DNA from: PALSA-1003 sp963791945
GTDB lineage: Bacteria; Pseudomonadota; Gammaproteobacteria; Burkholderiales; Casimicrobiaceae
Assembly (NCBI GenBank): GCA_963791945.1
Contig: CAWBUD010000002.1
Coordinates: 496,001-560,000 of the forward strand
Direction: 5' to 3'
DNA length: 64,000 nt
In this document: one piece after another, positions 53,319 to 61,836 of the stretch
Position numbering within the stretch: position 1 is the first letter of the stretch
How the letters are laid out: every line of letters starts with the position of its first letter
Made by a program: the position numbers and the translations under genes
Notes under the pieces: generated by a model
What the model was told of the DNA's origin: nothing
Seen by the model: only the letters and a program-made list of their open reading frames with translations
The model's database searches: none

Positions 53319-53990
53319 GTGAGCGAGCTCAAACCTCCATGGCCAGGGGTCGAAGCCCGGGCCCGCGCCGAAGCCAAGGTGTGGGAAGCCAGCAGCTATT
53401 ACGACGATGCCGAGCGTTGGACATGGCTCTTCTGGAGTGAAGCCCACCCGTTTCGCCCCCTGTTCGAGCAGTTGGATCTGTCCCGCGTGCTTGAATTGGC
53501 CTGTGGGCACGGAAGGCACGGCGAGTATCTCCTGGCGCACTATGGATCGCGCTTGGGCACCCTGGTGCTGACGGACATCCTCCAATCCAACGTGGATTAC
53601 TGCAAGGCGCGCCTGGGCCAACACGGGAATCTGCGGATGCTGGTCAACAACGGCGCGGATTTTCAGCCGATGCCGGCGTCCTCGCTCACATCCATATTCT
53701 GCTATGACGCCATGGTGCATTTCGATCGCCGGGTCGTTCGATCCTACCTTCAGGATGTGGCTCGGGTGCTGGTCCCTGGCGGAAAGGCGCTGTTCCATCA
53801 TTCCAACTATAGCTTCGATCCGGACCGCCATTTCGGGAAGAATCCCCACGCGCGGGCTTTCATGTCGAAGGGCCTATTTGCAAGATCTGCGGAGCGCAAG
53901 GGGCTGGAGGTACTGCAGCAGACGGTCTTGGATTGGGGCGGCGAATCCGGTTTAGACTGCCTGACCTTGTTGGCCAAGCCTGCAAGGTGA
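53319..53990 (+). CDS. Class I SAM-dependent methyltransferase
   Basis: 223 residues from GTG 53319, which has GGAAG five bases upstream; ATG at 53253 would add 22 residues without a ribosome binding site. Motif I RVLELACGHGRHGEYLL, acidic LVLTDILQSNVDYC, SSLTSIFCYDAMVHFD and a motif III-like region ARVLVPGGKALFHHSNYS. Resembles the small-molecule/sugar methyltransferases found in polysaccharide clusters. Last gene of the glycan island; ridA and tadA follow. Confidence 0.85.
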   Translation: MSELKPPWPGVEARARAEAKVWEASSYYDDAERWTWLFWSEAHPFRPLFEQLDLSRVLELACGHGRHGEYLLAHYGSRLGTLVLTDILQSNVDYCKARLGQHGNLRMLVNNGADFQPMPASSLTSIFCYDAMVHFDRRVVRSYLQDVARVLVPGGKALFHHSNYSFDPDRHFGKNPHARAFMSKGLFARSAERKGLEVLQQTVLDWGGESGLDCLTLLAKPAR

Positions 53991-54032
53991 CGCCCGGTGG
54001 GTCGAATGCAGACGTCTTCTCCTCGTTCAGGC

Positions 54033-54443
54033 ATGAAACGTGCGCTGATCTCCTCCGGCACGCGGTGGGAGCCGATCGTCGGCTATTCACGCGCCATTCG
54101 CGTCGGCAGCCAGATCTGGGTCTCGGGCACGACGGCCACCGACGCCGAGGGGCGCATCGTGGGGCAGGGCGACCCTTACGCGCAGGCGCGGCAAGCCATC
54201 GCGAACATCGAGCGTGCGCTCGAGAGCGCCGGCGCGCGACTCGCCGACGTCGTCCGCACGCGGATCTACGTCACCGACATCGCCCACTGGGAGGCGGTCG
54301 GCAAGGCCCACGGTGAGGCGTTCGGCGACATCCGGCCGGCCTGCGCGATGGTCGAGGTTTCGCGCCTGATCGATCCGGAAATGCTGGTCGAGATCGAGGC
54401 CGACGCGGTCGCCGGCGACGAGCGATCGGGCAGTAGTCCGTGA
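54033..54443 (+). CDS. RidA/YjgF-family protein
   Basis: 136 residues from ATG 54033. YSRAIRVGSQIWVSGTTATD, GDPYAQARQAIANIERALESAGA, VVRTRIYVTDIAHWEAVG and the substrate-site RPACAMVEVSRLIDPEMLVEIEA are typical. RidA proteins hydrolyse reactive enamine/imine intermediates; this one belongs to a subgroup with RPACAMVEV rather than the RidA-type R-S-C motif, so its substrate may differ. It overlaps tadA by 4 bp (GTGA). Confidence 0.9.
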   Translation: MKRALISSGTRWEPIVGYSRAIRVGSQIWVSGTTATDAEGRIVGQGDPYAQARQAIANIERALESAGARLADVVRTRIYVTDIAHWEAVGKAHGEAFGDIRPACAMVEVSRLIDPEMLVEIEADAVAGDERSGSSP

Positions 54444-54940
54444 GCATCAACGTGCGCAGCGAAGTCCAGGCTTCCTACGGCTCCGTCGACGTTCCCGAAG
54501 CCGAGCGCCGGATGCGCGAGGCGCTCGAGCTCGCGCGCAGCGCACAGCTCCGCGGCGAAGTCCCGGTGGGCGCGGTCATCGTGTGCGACGGCCGGATCGT
54601 TGGCCGGGGCGGCAACGCGCCGATCGCCGCCAACGACCCGACCGCTCATGCGGAGATCGCGGCGCTGCGCGACGCCGCATCGGCGCTGGGCAATTATCGG
54701 CTGCCGGACTGCGACCTCTATGTGACGCTCGAGCCGTGCGTCATGTGCGCCGGCGCGATCATGCACGCCCGCGTGCGTCGGCTCGTCTTCGGCGCGCGCG
54801 ACGCGAAGACGGGTGCGTGCGGCAGCGTAGTCGATCTGTTCGCGGACGCCCGCCTCAACCATCATACGCGCGTGACCGCCGGCATCCTCGCCGCGGATTG
54901 CGGCGCGCTTCTGTCCGCTTTCTTCGCGGCGCGGCGCTAG
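54440..54940 (+). CDS. tadA: tRNA-specific adenosine deaminase
   Basis: 166 residues, GTG start overlapping the ridA-type gene. Zinc site HAEIAAL (about residue 70) with catalytic Glu, and PCVMCAGAIMHARVRRLVFGARD (about 98). It converts A34 to inosine in tRNA-Arg(ACG). An essential gene. The N terminus has about 25 extra residues before EAERRMREALELAR. Confidence 0.96.
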   Translation: MSINVRSEVQASYGSVDVPEAERRMREALELARSAQLRGEVPVGAVIVCDGRIVGRGGNAPIAANDPTAHAEIAALRDAASALGNYRLPDCDLYVTLEPCVMCAGAIMHARVRRLVFGARDAKTGACGSVVDLFADARLNHHTRVTAGILAADCGALLSAFFAARR

Positions 54941-54948
54941 CGCACACG

Positions 54949-55848
54949 ATGGCGAACCGCGCCTACGGCATCGGCCTCTACGCGCCGGCCGGCTTCGCCA
55001 CGGAGCCGGAGGCGGTGCAGCGCGCGATCGAGAGACTGGAAGCGGCGGGTCACAAGGTCGTCGTCGATCCCACGGTGACGAGCCGCTGGCAACGCTTCTC
55101 GGCGCCGGACGCCGAGCGCCTCGCGGCCGTCATGCGGATGGCGGACGATCCGCGCGTCGAGCTTGCGATCGCGGTCCGCGGTGGCTACGGATGGTCGCGA
55201 CTCCTCGATCGACTCGACTTCGCGCGCATCGTGGCGGCGGGCAAGCGCTGGCTTGGACACAGCGATTTCACCGCCTTCCAGCTCGCTGCGCTCGCCGCGG
55301 CAGGGATGGTCAGCTTCGCCGGGCCGCTTGCGGCGTACGACTTCGGTGCGGAATCGCCGTCCACGTTCACGCTCCGGCACTGCTGGGCCCTTCTCGGCAA
55401 TGCCGAGCACGCGGCAGAATTTCCCGTCGACGGTCCGTCGCAGCTCGCCGCCGAGGGCACGCTGTGGGGCGGCAACCTGGCGCTCGTCGCCCATCTCGTC
55501 GGCACGCCGTACATGCCGCGCATCGACGGCGGCATCCTGTTCGTCGAGGACGTCGGCGAGCACCCGTACCGGCTCGAGCGCATGCTCTATCAGCTCCACC
55601 ACGCCGGCATTCTCGGCCGCCAGCGCGCGCTGCTGCTCGGCGAGTTCAGCGGCTTCGAGCTGGGGCCGAACGACAATGGCTACGACCTGGCGGCGATGGT
55701 GGATCACTGCCGGAGCGCATTCGACGTGCCGATATTCACCGGCCTGCCGTTCGGCCATTGCCGCGACAAGCTCACGCTGCCCGTGGGCGGACGCTGCGCG
55801 CTGTCCGTCGACGGCGGCATGGCACGGCTTTCGCTGTCGGGCTATTGA
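54949..55848 (+). CDS. ldcA: Muramoyltetrapeptide LD-carboxypeptidase
   Basis: 299 residues, peptidase family S66. GLYAPAGF near the N terminus, AIAVRGGYGWSRLLD, nucleophile Ser in WLGHSDFTAFQLA, then Glu in LFVEDVGEHPYRLERML and His in GLPFGHCRDKLTLP complete the Ser-Glu-His triad. It removes the terminal D-Ala from murein tetrapeptides during recycling in the cytoplasm. It follows tadA by 8 bp, a common pair. Confidence 0.94.
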   Translation: MANRAYGIGLYAPAGFATEPEAVQRAIERLEAAGHKVVVDPTVTSRWQRFSAPDAERLAAVMRMADDPRVELAIAVRGGYGWSRLLDRLDFARIVAAGKRWLGHSDFTAFQLAALAAAGMVSFAGPLAAYDFGAESPSTFTLRHCWALLGNAEHAAEFPVDGPSQLAAEGTLWGGNLALVAHLVGTPYMPRIDGGILFVEDVGEHPYRLERMLYQLHHAGILGRQRALLLGEFSGFELGPNDNGYDLAAMVDHCRSAFDVPIFTGLPFGHCRDKLTLPVGGRCALSVDGGMARLSLSGY

Positions 55849-55856
55849 GCGGGCGG

Positions 55857-56243
55857 ATGCGCATCGATTCGCTCGACCATCTCGTTCTCACCGTCGCCGA
55901 CATCGAAGCGACGTGCGCTTTCTATCGACGCGCGCTGGGCATGGAGGTCGTCACGTTCGCCGGGGGCCGGAAAGCGCTCGCCTTCGGGCGCCAGAAGATC
56001 AACCTGCATCAGCAAGGCCGCGAGTTCGAGCCCAAGGCCGAACAGCCGACGCCCGGCTCGGGCGATCTCTGCTTCATCACCGCGACCCCGATCGCGGAAG
56101 TCGTCGCTCATCTGGGCGCCGAGAACGTCACGATCCTCGAAGGCCCGGTCCGGCGCACCGGGGCGACCGGAGCGATCCTGTCGGTCTACTTTCGCGATCC
56201 TGACGGGAACCTGATCGAGGTTTCGAACCTCGTCACGAGCTGA
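55857..56243 (+). CDS. VOC-family (glyoxalase-fold) protein
   Basis: 128 residues. DSLDHLVLTVADIEATCAFYRRALGMEV, KINLHQQG, DLCFITATPIAEVVAHL and YFRDPDGNLIEVSNL give two beta-alpha-beta-beta-beta units with metal ligands His near residue 8, His in NLHQ and Glu in LIEVSN. Members include lactoylglutathione lyases and fosfomycin-type resistance proteins; the substrate cannot be told. It follows ldcA by 8 bp and overlaps the NRDE gene tail to tail by 11 bp. Confidence 0.9.
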   Translation: MRIDSLDHLVLTVADIEATCAFYRRALGMEVVTFAGGRKALAFGRQKINLHQQGREFEPKAEQPTPGSGDLCFITATPIAEVVAHLGAENVTILEGPVRRTGATGAILSVYFRDPDGNLIEVSNLVTS

Positions 56244-56994
56244 GTCGGAACTCGAACCGGGCCTCGCCGGTTCCGCGACCCGCGGGATCGAAGCTCCTCT
56301 CGACGAAGCGGGCGACGCCGTCGCGAGCGATCGTCAGCACCGTCGAGCAGCGTGTTCCGTAGTTCGGATCGACGATGAATGCGCTCGACAGCCTCCGCTC
56401 CCAGTCCGGCGAGACGCCGGTCGACGGCAGCGCTGCCGCTTCGGCCTGCGCCCGGTCGGCGAGAAGATCGAACAACGGCTCGATCCCGTCGCTGCCCGAG
56501 GCGAGCCAGGCGCTCATGCGCGCCTTGCACCGGACCACCTTGGGCCAAGGTGTCTCGAGCAGGTGGTTCGACAATCCAACGACGCCAGCCCCGAGCGCGA
56601 GCGCGCCGCTGGCGCGATTGGACGTGTAGGCCGCGCGCGTCCCGTCGCCGACGAGCAGGCTGTAACCGTGGTAGCGTGAACCGTGCAGAGCGATCGCCGC
56701 GGCGCTGCTGACAGCGCTCGCGCGGTCGGAGAGTGCCCGTCCGACCAGCATCCCTCGCGAGGGCGCGTCGGGGTCCCGCGGAACGCCTTCGCGGAAATTG
56801 GTCACCAGCGCCCAGCGGCCCCGGGCGTCGACGCCAAACCACGTGCCGCCGCCCACGCGATCGAGGCCGGCGAGCTTGCCGTCGGTCCACCAGTGCGCTG
56901 GCGCCGCATCGCGCGCGTGGAATTCGTCGCGGTTGGCGGCGATCACCACCCGAAGACGAGGATGCGCGTCCAAAGCAATCAGGGCGAGGCACAT
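56233..56994 (-). CDS. NRDE-family protein (TANGO2-like)
   Basis: 253 residues. N-terminal MCLALIALDAHPRLRVVIAANRDEFHARDAAP contains the NRDE signature, with GGGTWFGVDARGRWALVTNFRE and YHGYSLLVGD typical of the family. The N-terminal Cys could be a nucleophile (Ntn-hydrolase-like fold), but function is not established; TANGO2 is linked to heme or lipid metabolism. Third gene of the minus-strand ygfZ-DUF4936-NRDE set. Confidence 0.9.
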   Translation of the reverse strand: MCLALIALDAHPRLRVVIAANRDEFHARDAAPAHWWTDGKLAGLDRVGGGTWFGVDARGRWALVTNFREGVPRDPDAPSRGMLVGRALSDRASAVSSAAAIALHGSRYHGYSLLVGDGTRAAYTSNRASGALALGAGVVGLSNHLLETPWPKVVRCKARMSAWLASGSDGIEPLFDLLADRAQAEAAALPSTGVSPDWERRLSSAFIVDPNYGTRCSTVLTIARDGVARFVERSFDPAGRGTGEARFEFRLSS

Positions 56995-57032
56995 CCTTCA
57001 ATTCCTCGCCCGATCCAGAGGACGCCACGGTT

Positions 57033-57341
57033 TCATGCGCTCGAGGCACGCGCGGCGACGAATCGCTCGACCCGGCGTTGTGCGCCGCGATCGAGGCAGG
57101 CATCGAATCCGTGGGCCACGCACAGTTCCGAGAGCACGGCCTCGAGACGATCCGGCTCGCCGACGTGCTCGTAGACTTCCATCCACAGCCAGGGCTCCCG
57201 CTCACCCTGGAAGAGTCGCGCGACCACGCCGAATCGTTCCTCGACTGCGCGAAACAAGAGCGCGACGACGCGGCGCGCGGCCGCCGCTTTTGCCGGCGCC
57301 ACCCGGTAGTAGCAGTAGACGTAGGCCGGCGCGGCAGTCAC
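57033..57341 (-). CDS. DUF4936-family protein
   Basis: 102 residues from GTG 57341, overlapping the ygfZ stop in GTGA. AYVYCYYRVAPAKAAAARRVV, LLFRAVEERFGVVARLFQ and PWLWMEVYEHVG match DUF4936, a small family mostly seen next to ygfZ in betaproteobacteria. Function unknown. A longer in-frame stretch upstream is only antisense/overlap of ygfZ. Confidence 0.82.
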   Translation of the reverse strand: MTAAPAYVYCYYRVAPAKAAAARRVVALLFRAVEERFGVVARLFQGEREPWLWMEVYEHVGEPDRLEAVLSELCVAHGFDACLDRGAQRRVERFVAARASSA

Positions 57342-58393
57342 GCCATGCGGCCAGGCCGCTGGCCGCTGGCGGGGAGCGCGTAGGGCAGCGGCAGCAGCGC
57401 GACGGGCGGGCCGTCCGGCGCGCCCCATCGCATTGCGCCGTCCGCGAAGGCAACGGTCTGGGCGACGGCGAGCAAATCCGTCCCGCCGCCCGGTGCCGCC
57501 GCGGCGTTCACCACCGTTCCGCACGGCTGGTCACCGAAAGTCCTCGCGAACAGCCGCGAGCCGATCTCGGGCCGGGCGGAGTCGACGTGCGCCAGCGCGA
57601 GCCGCTCCTTGAGCCGGCCGAGATATTGCGTCCGTGCGACGATCTCCTGGCCCGTGTAGCAACCCTTGCCGAAGGCGAGCGCATCCAGGGCGTCCAGGTT
57701 GAGCGTCTGGGGAATGAACGCCTCCTGGGTGGGCGGCGTGATGACAGGCACGGCAGCCCGGACGGTAAGCCATTCCCAGCAGGCGAAGCCCGCGGCATGC
57801 GCCCGGGAGGCAAGGGTATTCCACAGCGTCGGCGCGTGTGCCGGTGCCGCGAGGAGAAGAAAGCGGTTACCCGGGAGCACGATCAAGGTCCCGCCATCCA
57901 CCGCCGCCGAATGATGCATCGGCGGCGTCACTCCGATCGTCGCGGCGATGCACGCGGCGGCTGCCGGACCGCCGAGTCCAAAGCGCACCGCGCCATCGCG
58001 CGCATCTGCGATCACGACTCTGGCGCGCAGCACGTACATGCGGAGTCGCTTGACGATCGCGTCGACCAGCGACGAAGGAAGTAGCAGCTCGAACTGTTCA
58101 CCGGTCACCCGCCGGAGCAGAAAATTGGCCAGCACGCGCCCCTTCGGCGAGCACCATGCCGACGGATGCGACGCGCCGTCGGCGAGCAGCGTCACGTCGC
58201 TTGTGAGCTGGCCTTGCAGGAACGTCGCCGCATCCGGGCCGGCGATGCTGATCGCCGCAAGCGGCTCGAGGTCGCAGATGACGGCGGCGTCGCGGGCCGC
58301 CGCGAGCTCGGCTGCCGCGTCGCCGAAGTCGGTCACGGCGCCGTCCTCGAAGGACGCGCCGCGTTCGCGCAGAAAGGCAGTCCAGGCGGTCAT
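57338..58393 (-). CDS. ygfZ: Folate-binding protein YgfZ (iron-sulfur maintenance)
   Basis: 351 residues. Related to the GcvT fold; AAISIAGPDAATFLQGQLTSDV, FLLRRVTGEQFELLLPSSLVDAI and the signature KGCYTGQEIVARTQYLGRLKERL with its conserved Cys. YgfZ uses folate to support repair or assembly of some Fe-S enzymes and affects tRNA modification. The start ATG 58393 has GGAGAGG upstream. Divergent from rpsB across 284 bp. Confidence 0.93.
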   Translation of the reverse strand: MTAWTAFLRERGASFEDGAVTDFGDAAAELAAARDAAVICDLEPLAAISIAGPDAATFLQGQLTSDVTLLADGASHPSAWCSPKGRVLANFLLRRVTGEQFELLLPSSLVDAIVKRLRMYVLRARVVIADARDGAVRFGLGGPAAAACIAATIGVTPPMHHSAAVDGGTLIVLPGNRFLLLAAPAHAPTLWNTLASRAHAAGFACWEWLTVRAAVPVITPPTQEAFIPQTLNLDALDALAFGKGCYTGQEIVARTQYLGRLKERLALAHVDSARPEIGSRLFARTFGDQPCGTVVNAAAAPGGGTDLLAVAQTVAFADGAMRWGAPDGPPVALLPLPYALPASGQRPGRMA

Positions 58394-58446
58394 GAGCCTC
58401 TCCAGCGGGCCGAGGGCGCTGCGGTCGGAGGACGCCCGGCGAAGTG

Positions 58447-58677
58447 TGTTAAAATCAAACGTTAACTCTTGGTCTGGTGGCGCCGTTGTTGCTAACGGGC
58501 TGGCCAATAGTACCAACGGGTACCAGGGGTACCCGCGGTAGCCGGCGCCGGATTCGGTTTCCCGGCCCCGCGTCCGCCAGGCAATTCGCAGATCCGCCCG
58601 TTCAGGGTGCCCGACAGCTCAAGCGGGTTCGGGTGCAGCGGTGGATCGAGGCCCAACCCTGACAAAGGAGTGTAGTA
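58447..58677 (+). promoter_or_regulatory. rpsB promoter (extended -10) and long structured leader
   Basis: An extended -10, TG-T-TAAAAT (58447-58455), would give a leader of about 215 nt before rpsB. The leader contains a 7-bp hairpin GGGTACC-AGG-GGTACCC (58518-58534) and other GC-rich inverted stretches. Ribosomal protein S2 represses its own mRNA in other proteobacteria, so the leader is a plausible S2 operator. The ygfZ promoter should share this 284-bp region. Confidence 0.5.
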
Positions 58678-59421
58678 ATGTCGGTCACGATGCGTCAAAT
58701 GCTGGAAGCCGGAGTCCATTTCGGCCACCAGACGCGTTACTGGAATCCGAAGATGGCGGACTACATCTTCGGCCAGCGCAACAAGATTCACATCGTCAAT
58801 CTCGAAAAAACGATGGCGATGTACCAGGAGGCGGTGAAGTACGTCCGCCAGCTGGCCGCCAACCGCGGAACCATCCTGTTCGTCGGCACCAAGCGCCAGG
58901 CCCGGGACATCGTCGCCGAGGAAGCGCAGCGCGCCGGCATGCCCTATGTCGATCATCGCTGGCTCGGGGGCATGCTCACGAACTTCAAGACCGTCAAGGC
59001 GTCGATCAAGCGGCTCAAGGATCTCGAGACGATGGCGCAGGACGGAACGTTCGAAAAGATGAGCAAGCGCGAAGCGCTCACGCTGCAACGCGAGATGGAG
59101 AAGCTCAATCGCAGCCTGGGTGGGATCAAGGAGATGGGCGCGCTTCCGGATGCGCTCTTCGTCATCGACGTGGGTTACCAGAAGATCGCGGTCACCGAAG
59201 CCACCAAGCTCAGCATCCCGATCATCGGGGTGGTCGATACCAATCACTCTCCCGATGGTATCGCCTATGTGATTCCGGGCAACGACGATTCGAGCCGCGC
59301 CATCCGCCTCTACGCGCGCGGCGTGGCGGATGCGATTCTGGAGGGACGGAGCCAGGTGATCCAGGAGATCGTCCAGCCCGACGAGTTCGTAGAGGTTTCG
59401 GCGGACGAAAGCGCCGCCTGA
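58678..59421 (+). CDS. rpsB: 30S ribosomal protein S2
   Basis: 247 residues. SVTMRQMLEAGVHFGHQTRYWNP, FGQRNKIHIVNLEKT, GTKRQARDIVAEEAQRAGMP, WLGGMLTNFKTVKASIKRL and IIGVVDTNHSPDGIAYVIPGNDD are S2 signatures. First gene of rpsB-tsf-pyrH-frr. Preceded by GGAG about 8 bp upstream. Confidence 0.98.
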   Translation: MSVTMRQMLEAGVHFGHQTRYWNPKMADYIFGQRNKIHIVNLEKTMAMYQEAVKYVRQLAANRGTILFVGTKRQARDIVAEEAQRAGMPYVDHRWLGGMLTNFKTVKASIKRLKDLETMAQDGTFEKMSKREALTLQREMEKLNRSLGGIKEMGALPDALFVIDVGYQKIAVTEATKLSIPIIGVVDTNHSPDGIAYVIPGNDDSSRAIRLYARGVADAILEGRSQVIQEIVQPDEFVEVSADESAA

Positions 59422-59432
59422 CCGGTTACTAG

Positions 59433-59459
59433 AAAAAGGGGCCGAGGCTCCTTTTTTTT
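59433..59459 (+). terminator. Rho-independent terminator between rpsB and tsf
   Basis: About 10-bp stem (AAAAAGGGGC/GGCTCCTTTTT type, one G-U pair) followed by eight T residues. The usual partial terminator that lowers tsf relative to rpsB. Confidence 0.88.
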
Positions 59460-59563
59460 GCCCGACGGCATCCCTGCTGCGGATACCGCGGGCAGCATGC
59501 TAACGATGCGTCCGTGTTTACCGAGCGGAAAAGCGGACGTCGGAACGATTGGAGACAGGCAAC

Positions 59564-60460
59564 ATGGCAGAAATAACCGCGAGCAGGGTCATGGAGCTGC
59601 GCACCCGAACCGGGCTCCCCATGATGGAATGCAAGAAGGCGCTGACCGAAGCCGCCGGCGATCTCGCCAAGGCGGAGGAACTATTGCGCATCAGGAGCGG
59701 GGCCCGGGCATCGAAAGCCGCCGATCGCATCGCGGCCGAAGGCGTGATCGGCGCGTTCGTCGCCGCCGACGCCAAGACCGGCGCCATGGTCGAAGTCAAT
59801 TGCGAGACGGACTTCGTCGCCCGCAATCCCGACTTCGTCGTCTTTGCCGGCGCGCTGGCGCGGCTGATCGCCGACAAGGCCCCCGTCGACCCGGCGGCTC
59901 TGTCGGCGCTGCCTCACGCCGGTGGCACCGTCGAGAGCGCGCGCCAGGCGCTGGTGCAGAAGATCGGCGAGAATGTGTCGGTCCGCCGCTTCGTCCGCCT
60001 CACGACGCCTGGCAGGCTCGCGCAATACGTGCACGGAGGCGGGCGCATCGGCGTGACCGTCGCCTTCGAGGGCGGCGACGAGCAGACCGGCAAGGACGTG
60101 GCGATGCACATCGCCGCCTCCGTTGCCTCGGTGCGGCCGGTGTGCGTTTCGCGCGACCAGGTCCCGCGCGATCTCGTCGAGCGCGAGCGGGCGATCTATA
60201 CGGCGCAGGCTGCCGAATCGGGCAAGCCCGCGGACATCGTGGCAAAGATGGTCGAGGGACGGCTCAACAAGTTCCTGTCGGAGACCACGCTGCTCGGCCA
60301 GCCGTTCGTCAAGAATCCGGACGAAACCGTCGAGAAATACCTCAAGAGCCGCGGCGCAAGCGTGCAGGGCTTCGAGCTCTACGTCGTCGGCGAGGGAATC
60401 GAGAAGAAGAAGAAGGATGACTTCGCGGCCGAGGTCGCGGCAATGGCGAAGAGCGTCTGA
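59564..60460 (+). CDS. tsf: Elongation factor Ts
   Basis: 298 residues. N-terminal UBA-like domain with VMELRTRTGLPMMECKKALTEA, signature VNCETDFVARNPDF, VLLGQPFVK-type LLGQPFVKNPDETV and a C-terminal module. EF-Ts recycles EF-Tu-GDP. The ATG at 59564 matches the family start (MAEITASRV) with GGAGACAGG upstream. Confidence 0.98.
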   Translation: MAEITASRVMELRTRTGLPMMECKKALTEAAGDLAKAEELLRIRSGARASKAADRIAAEGVIGAFVAADAKTGAMVEVNCETDFVARNPDFVVFAGALARLIADKAPVDPAALSALPHAGGTVESARQALVQKIGENVSVRRFVRLTTPGRLAQYVHGGGRIGVTVAFEGGDEQTGKDVAMHIAASVASVRPVCVSRDQVPRDLVERERAIYTAQAAESGKPADIVAKMVEGRLNKFLSETTLLGQPFVKNPDETVEKYLKSRGASVQGFELYVVGEGIEKKKKDDFAAEVAAMAKSV

Positions 60461-60502
60461 AGGGTGCATGCCCCGCTTTCCAGAACCCCGGGAGGGAGAG
60501 CC

Positions 60503-61261
60503 ATGACAGCACCGATCGTCGCCACGTTGCCCGCGGCCGCGGCACGGACCGAGCCTGCCTACAAGCGGATTCTCCTCAAGCTGTCGGGCGAGGCGCTGAT
60601 GGGCGACGACCCTTACGGCATCAATCGCGAGGTGATCGACCGCATCGTCGCCGAGATCGACGAAGTGGTCCGGCTCGGCGTGCAGGTGGCGGTGGTGATC
60701 GGGGGAGGCAACATCTTCCGCGGCGTGGCGCCTGGCGCCGCCGGCATGGATCGCGCGACTGCCGACTACATGGGCATGCTCGCCACGCTCATGAACGCGC
60801 TCGCGCTTCAGGACGCGATGCGCAGGGCGGGGCTCGTGTCGCGCGTGCAGTCGGCGCTCTCGATCGAGCAGGTTGCGGAGCCCTACATCCGCGGCAAGGC
60901 GCTGCGCTACCTGGAGGAGAACAAGGTGGTGATCTTCGCTGCGGGCACGGGGAATCCGTTCTTCACCACGGATACCGCCGCCGCGCTGCGCGGCCGGGAG
61001 ATGGGTGTCGACATCGTTCTCAAGGCGACCAAGGTCGACGGCGTCTACACGTCCGACCCCAAGAAGCATCCCGACGCGAGACGCTACCCGACCCTCACGT
61101 TCGACGAAGCGATCGTGAAGAACCTGAAGGTCATGGACGCGACGGCGCTCGCCCTGTGCCGTGACCAGAACATGCTGCTCAAGGTGTTCAGCATCTTCGT
61201 GCCCGGCGCGCTCAGGCGCGTGGTGATGGGCGAGGACGAGGGGACGCTGGTGCACTGCTAG
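60503..61261 (+). CDS. pyrH: UMP kinase
   Basis: 252 residues. KRILLKLSGEALMGDDPYGI, VVIGGGNIFRG, MDRATADYMGMLATLMNALAL, VIFAAGTGNPFFTTDTAA and KATKVDGVYTSDPKKHPDA identify the hexameric bacterial UMP kinase. The ATG at 60503 has GGGAGAG upstream and gives about 15 residues before the first strand, slightly longer than usual. Confidence 0.97.
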   Translation: MTAPIVATLPAAAARTEPAYKRILLKLSGEALMGDDPYGINREVIDRIVAEIDEVVRLGVQVAVVIGGGNIFRGVAPGAAGMDRATADYMGMLATLMNALALQDAMRRAGLVSRVQSALSIEQVAEPYIRGKALRYLEENKVVIFAAGTGNPFFTTDTAAALRGREMGVDIVLKATKVDGVYTSDPKKHPDARRYPTLTFDEAIVKNLKVMDATALALCRDQNMLLKVFSIFVPGALRRVVMGEDEGTLVHC

Positions 61262-61270
61262 GAGGATGCG

Positions 61271-61828
61271 ATGATTCCTGAACTCAAGAAATCCGCCGAG
61301 CAGAAGATGCAAAAGACGGTCGAGACGCTCAAGCACGATTACCAGAAGGTGCGCACCGGTCGGGCGCACACGGGGCTCCTCGATCACATCCAGGTCGACT
61401 ACTACGGTTCGATGATGCCCATCAACCAGGTGGCCAACGTCACGCTCGGCGACGCTCGGACGATCGCCGTCCAGCCCTGGGAAAAGAAGATGGTGCAGGT
61501 GGTGGAGAAGGCGATCCGCGATTCCGACCTGGGGTTGAACCCGGCCGTGTCCGGGGAAGTGATCCGCGTGCCGATGCCGGCGCTGACCGAGGAGCGCAGG
61601 AAAGAGCTCATCAAGGTCGTGCGCCACGAAGCGGAGAACGCGAGGGTGGCGGTGCGCAACGTGCGCCGCGACACCAACGAGCACCTGAAAAAGCTCCTGA
61701 AGGAGCACAAGGTGTCGGAGGACGACGAGCGGCACGCGCAAACCGACGTGCAGAAGCTCACCGACCGCTACATCGCCGAGATCGACAAGGTCCTGCAGGC
61801 GAAGGAAGCCGATCTGCTGGCCGTCTGA
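61271..61828 (+). CDS. frr: Ribosome recycling factor
   Basis: 185 residues, full length. VRTGRAHTGLLDHIQVDYYG, QPWEKKMVQVVEKAI, SDLGLNPAVSGEVIRVPMP and LTEERRKELIKVVRHEAENARVAVRN are RRF signatures. It splits post-termination ribosomes with EF-G. 9 bp after pyrH. Confidence 0.98.
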   Translation: MIPELKKSAEQKMQKTVETLKHDYQKVRTGRAHTGLLDHIQVDYYGSMMPINQVANVTLGDARTIAVQPWEKKMVQVVEKAIRDSDLGLNPAVSGEVIRVPMPALTEERRKELIKVVRHEAENARVAVRNVRRDTNEHLKKLLKEHKVSEDDERHAQTDVQKLTDRYIAEIDKVLQAKEADLLAV

Positions 61829-61836
61829 CGGTGACG

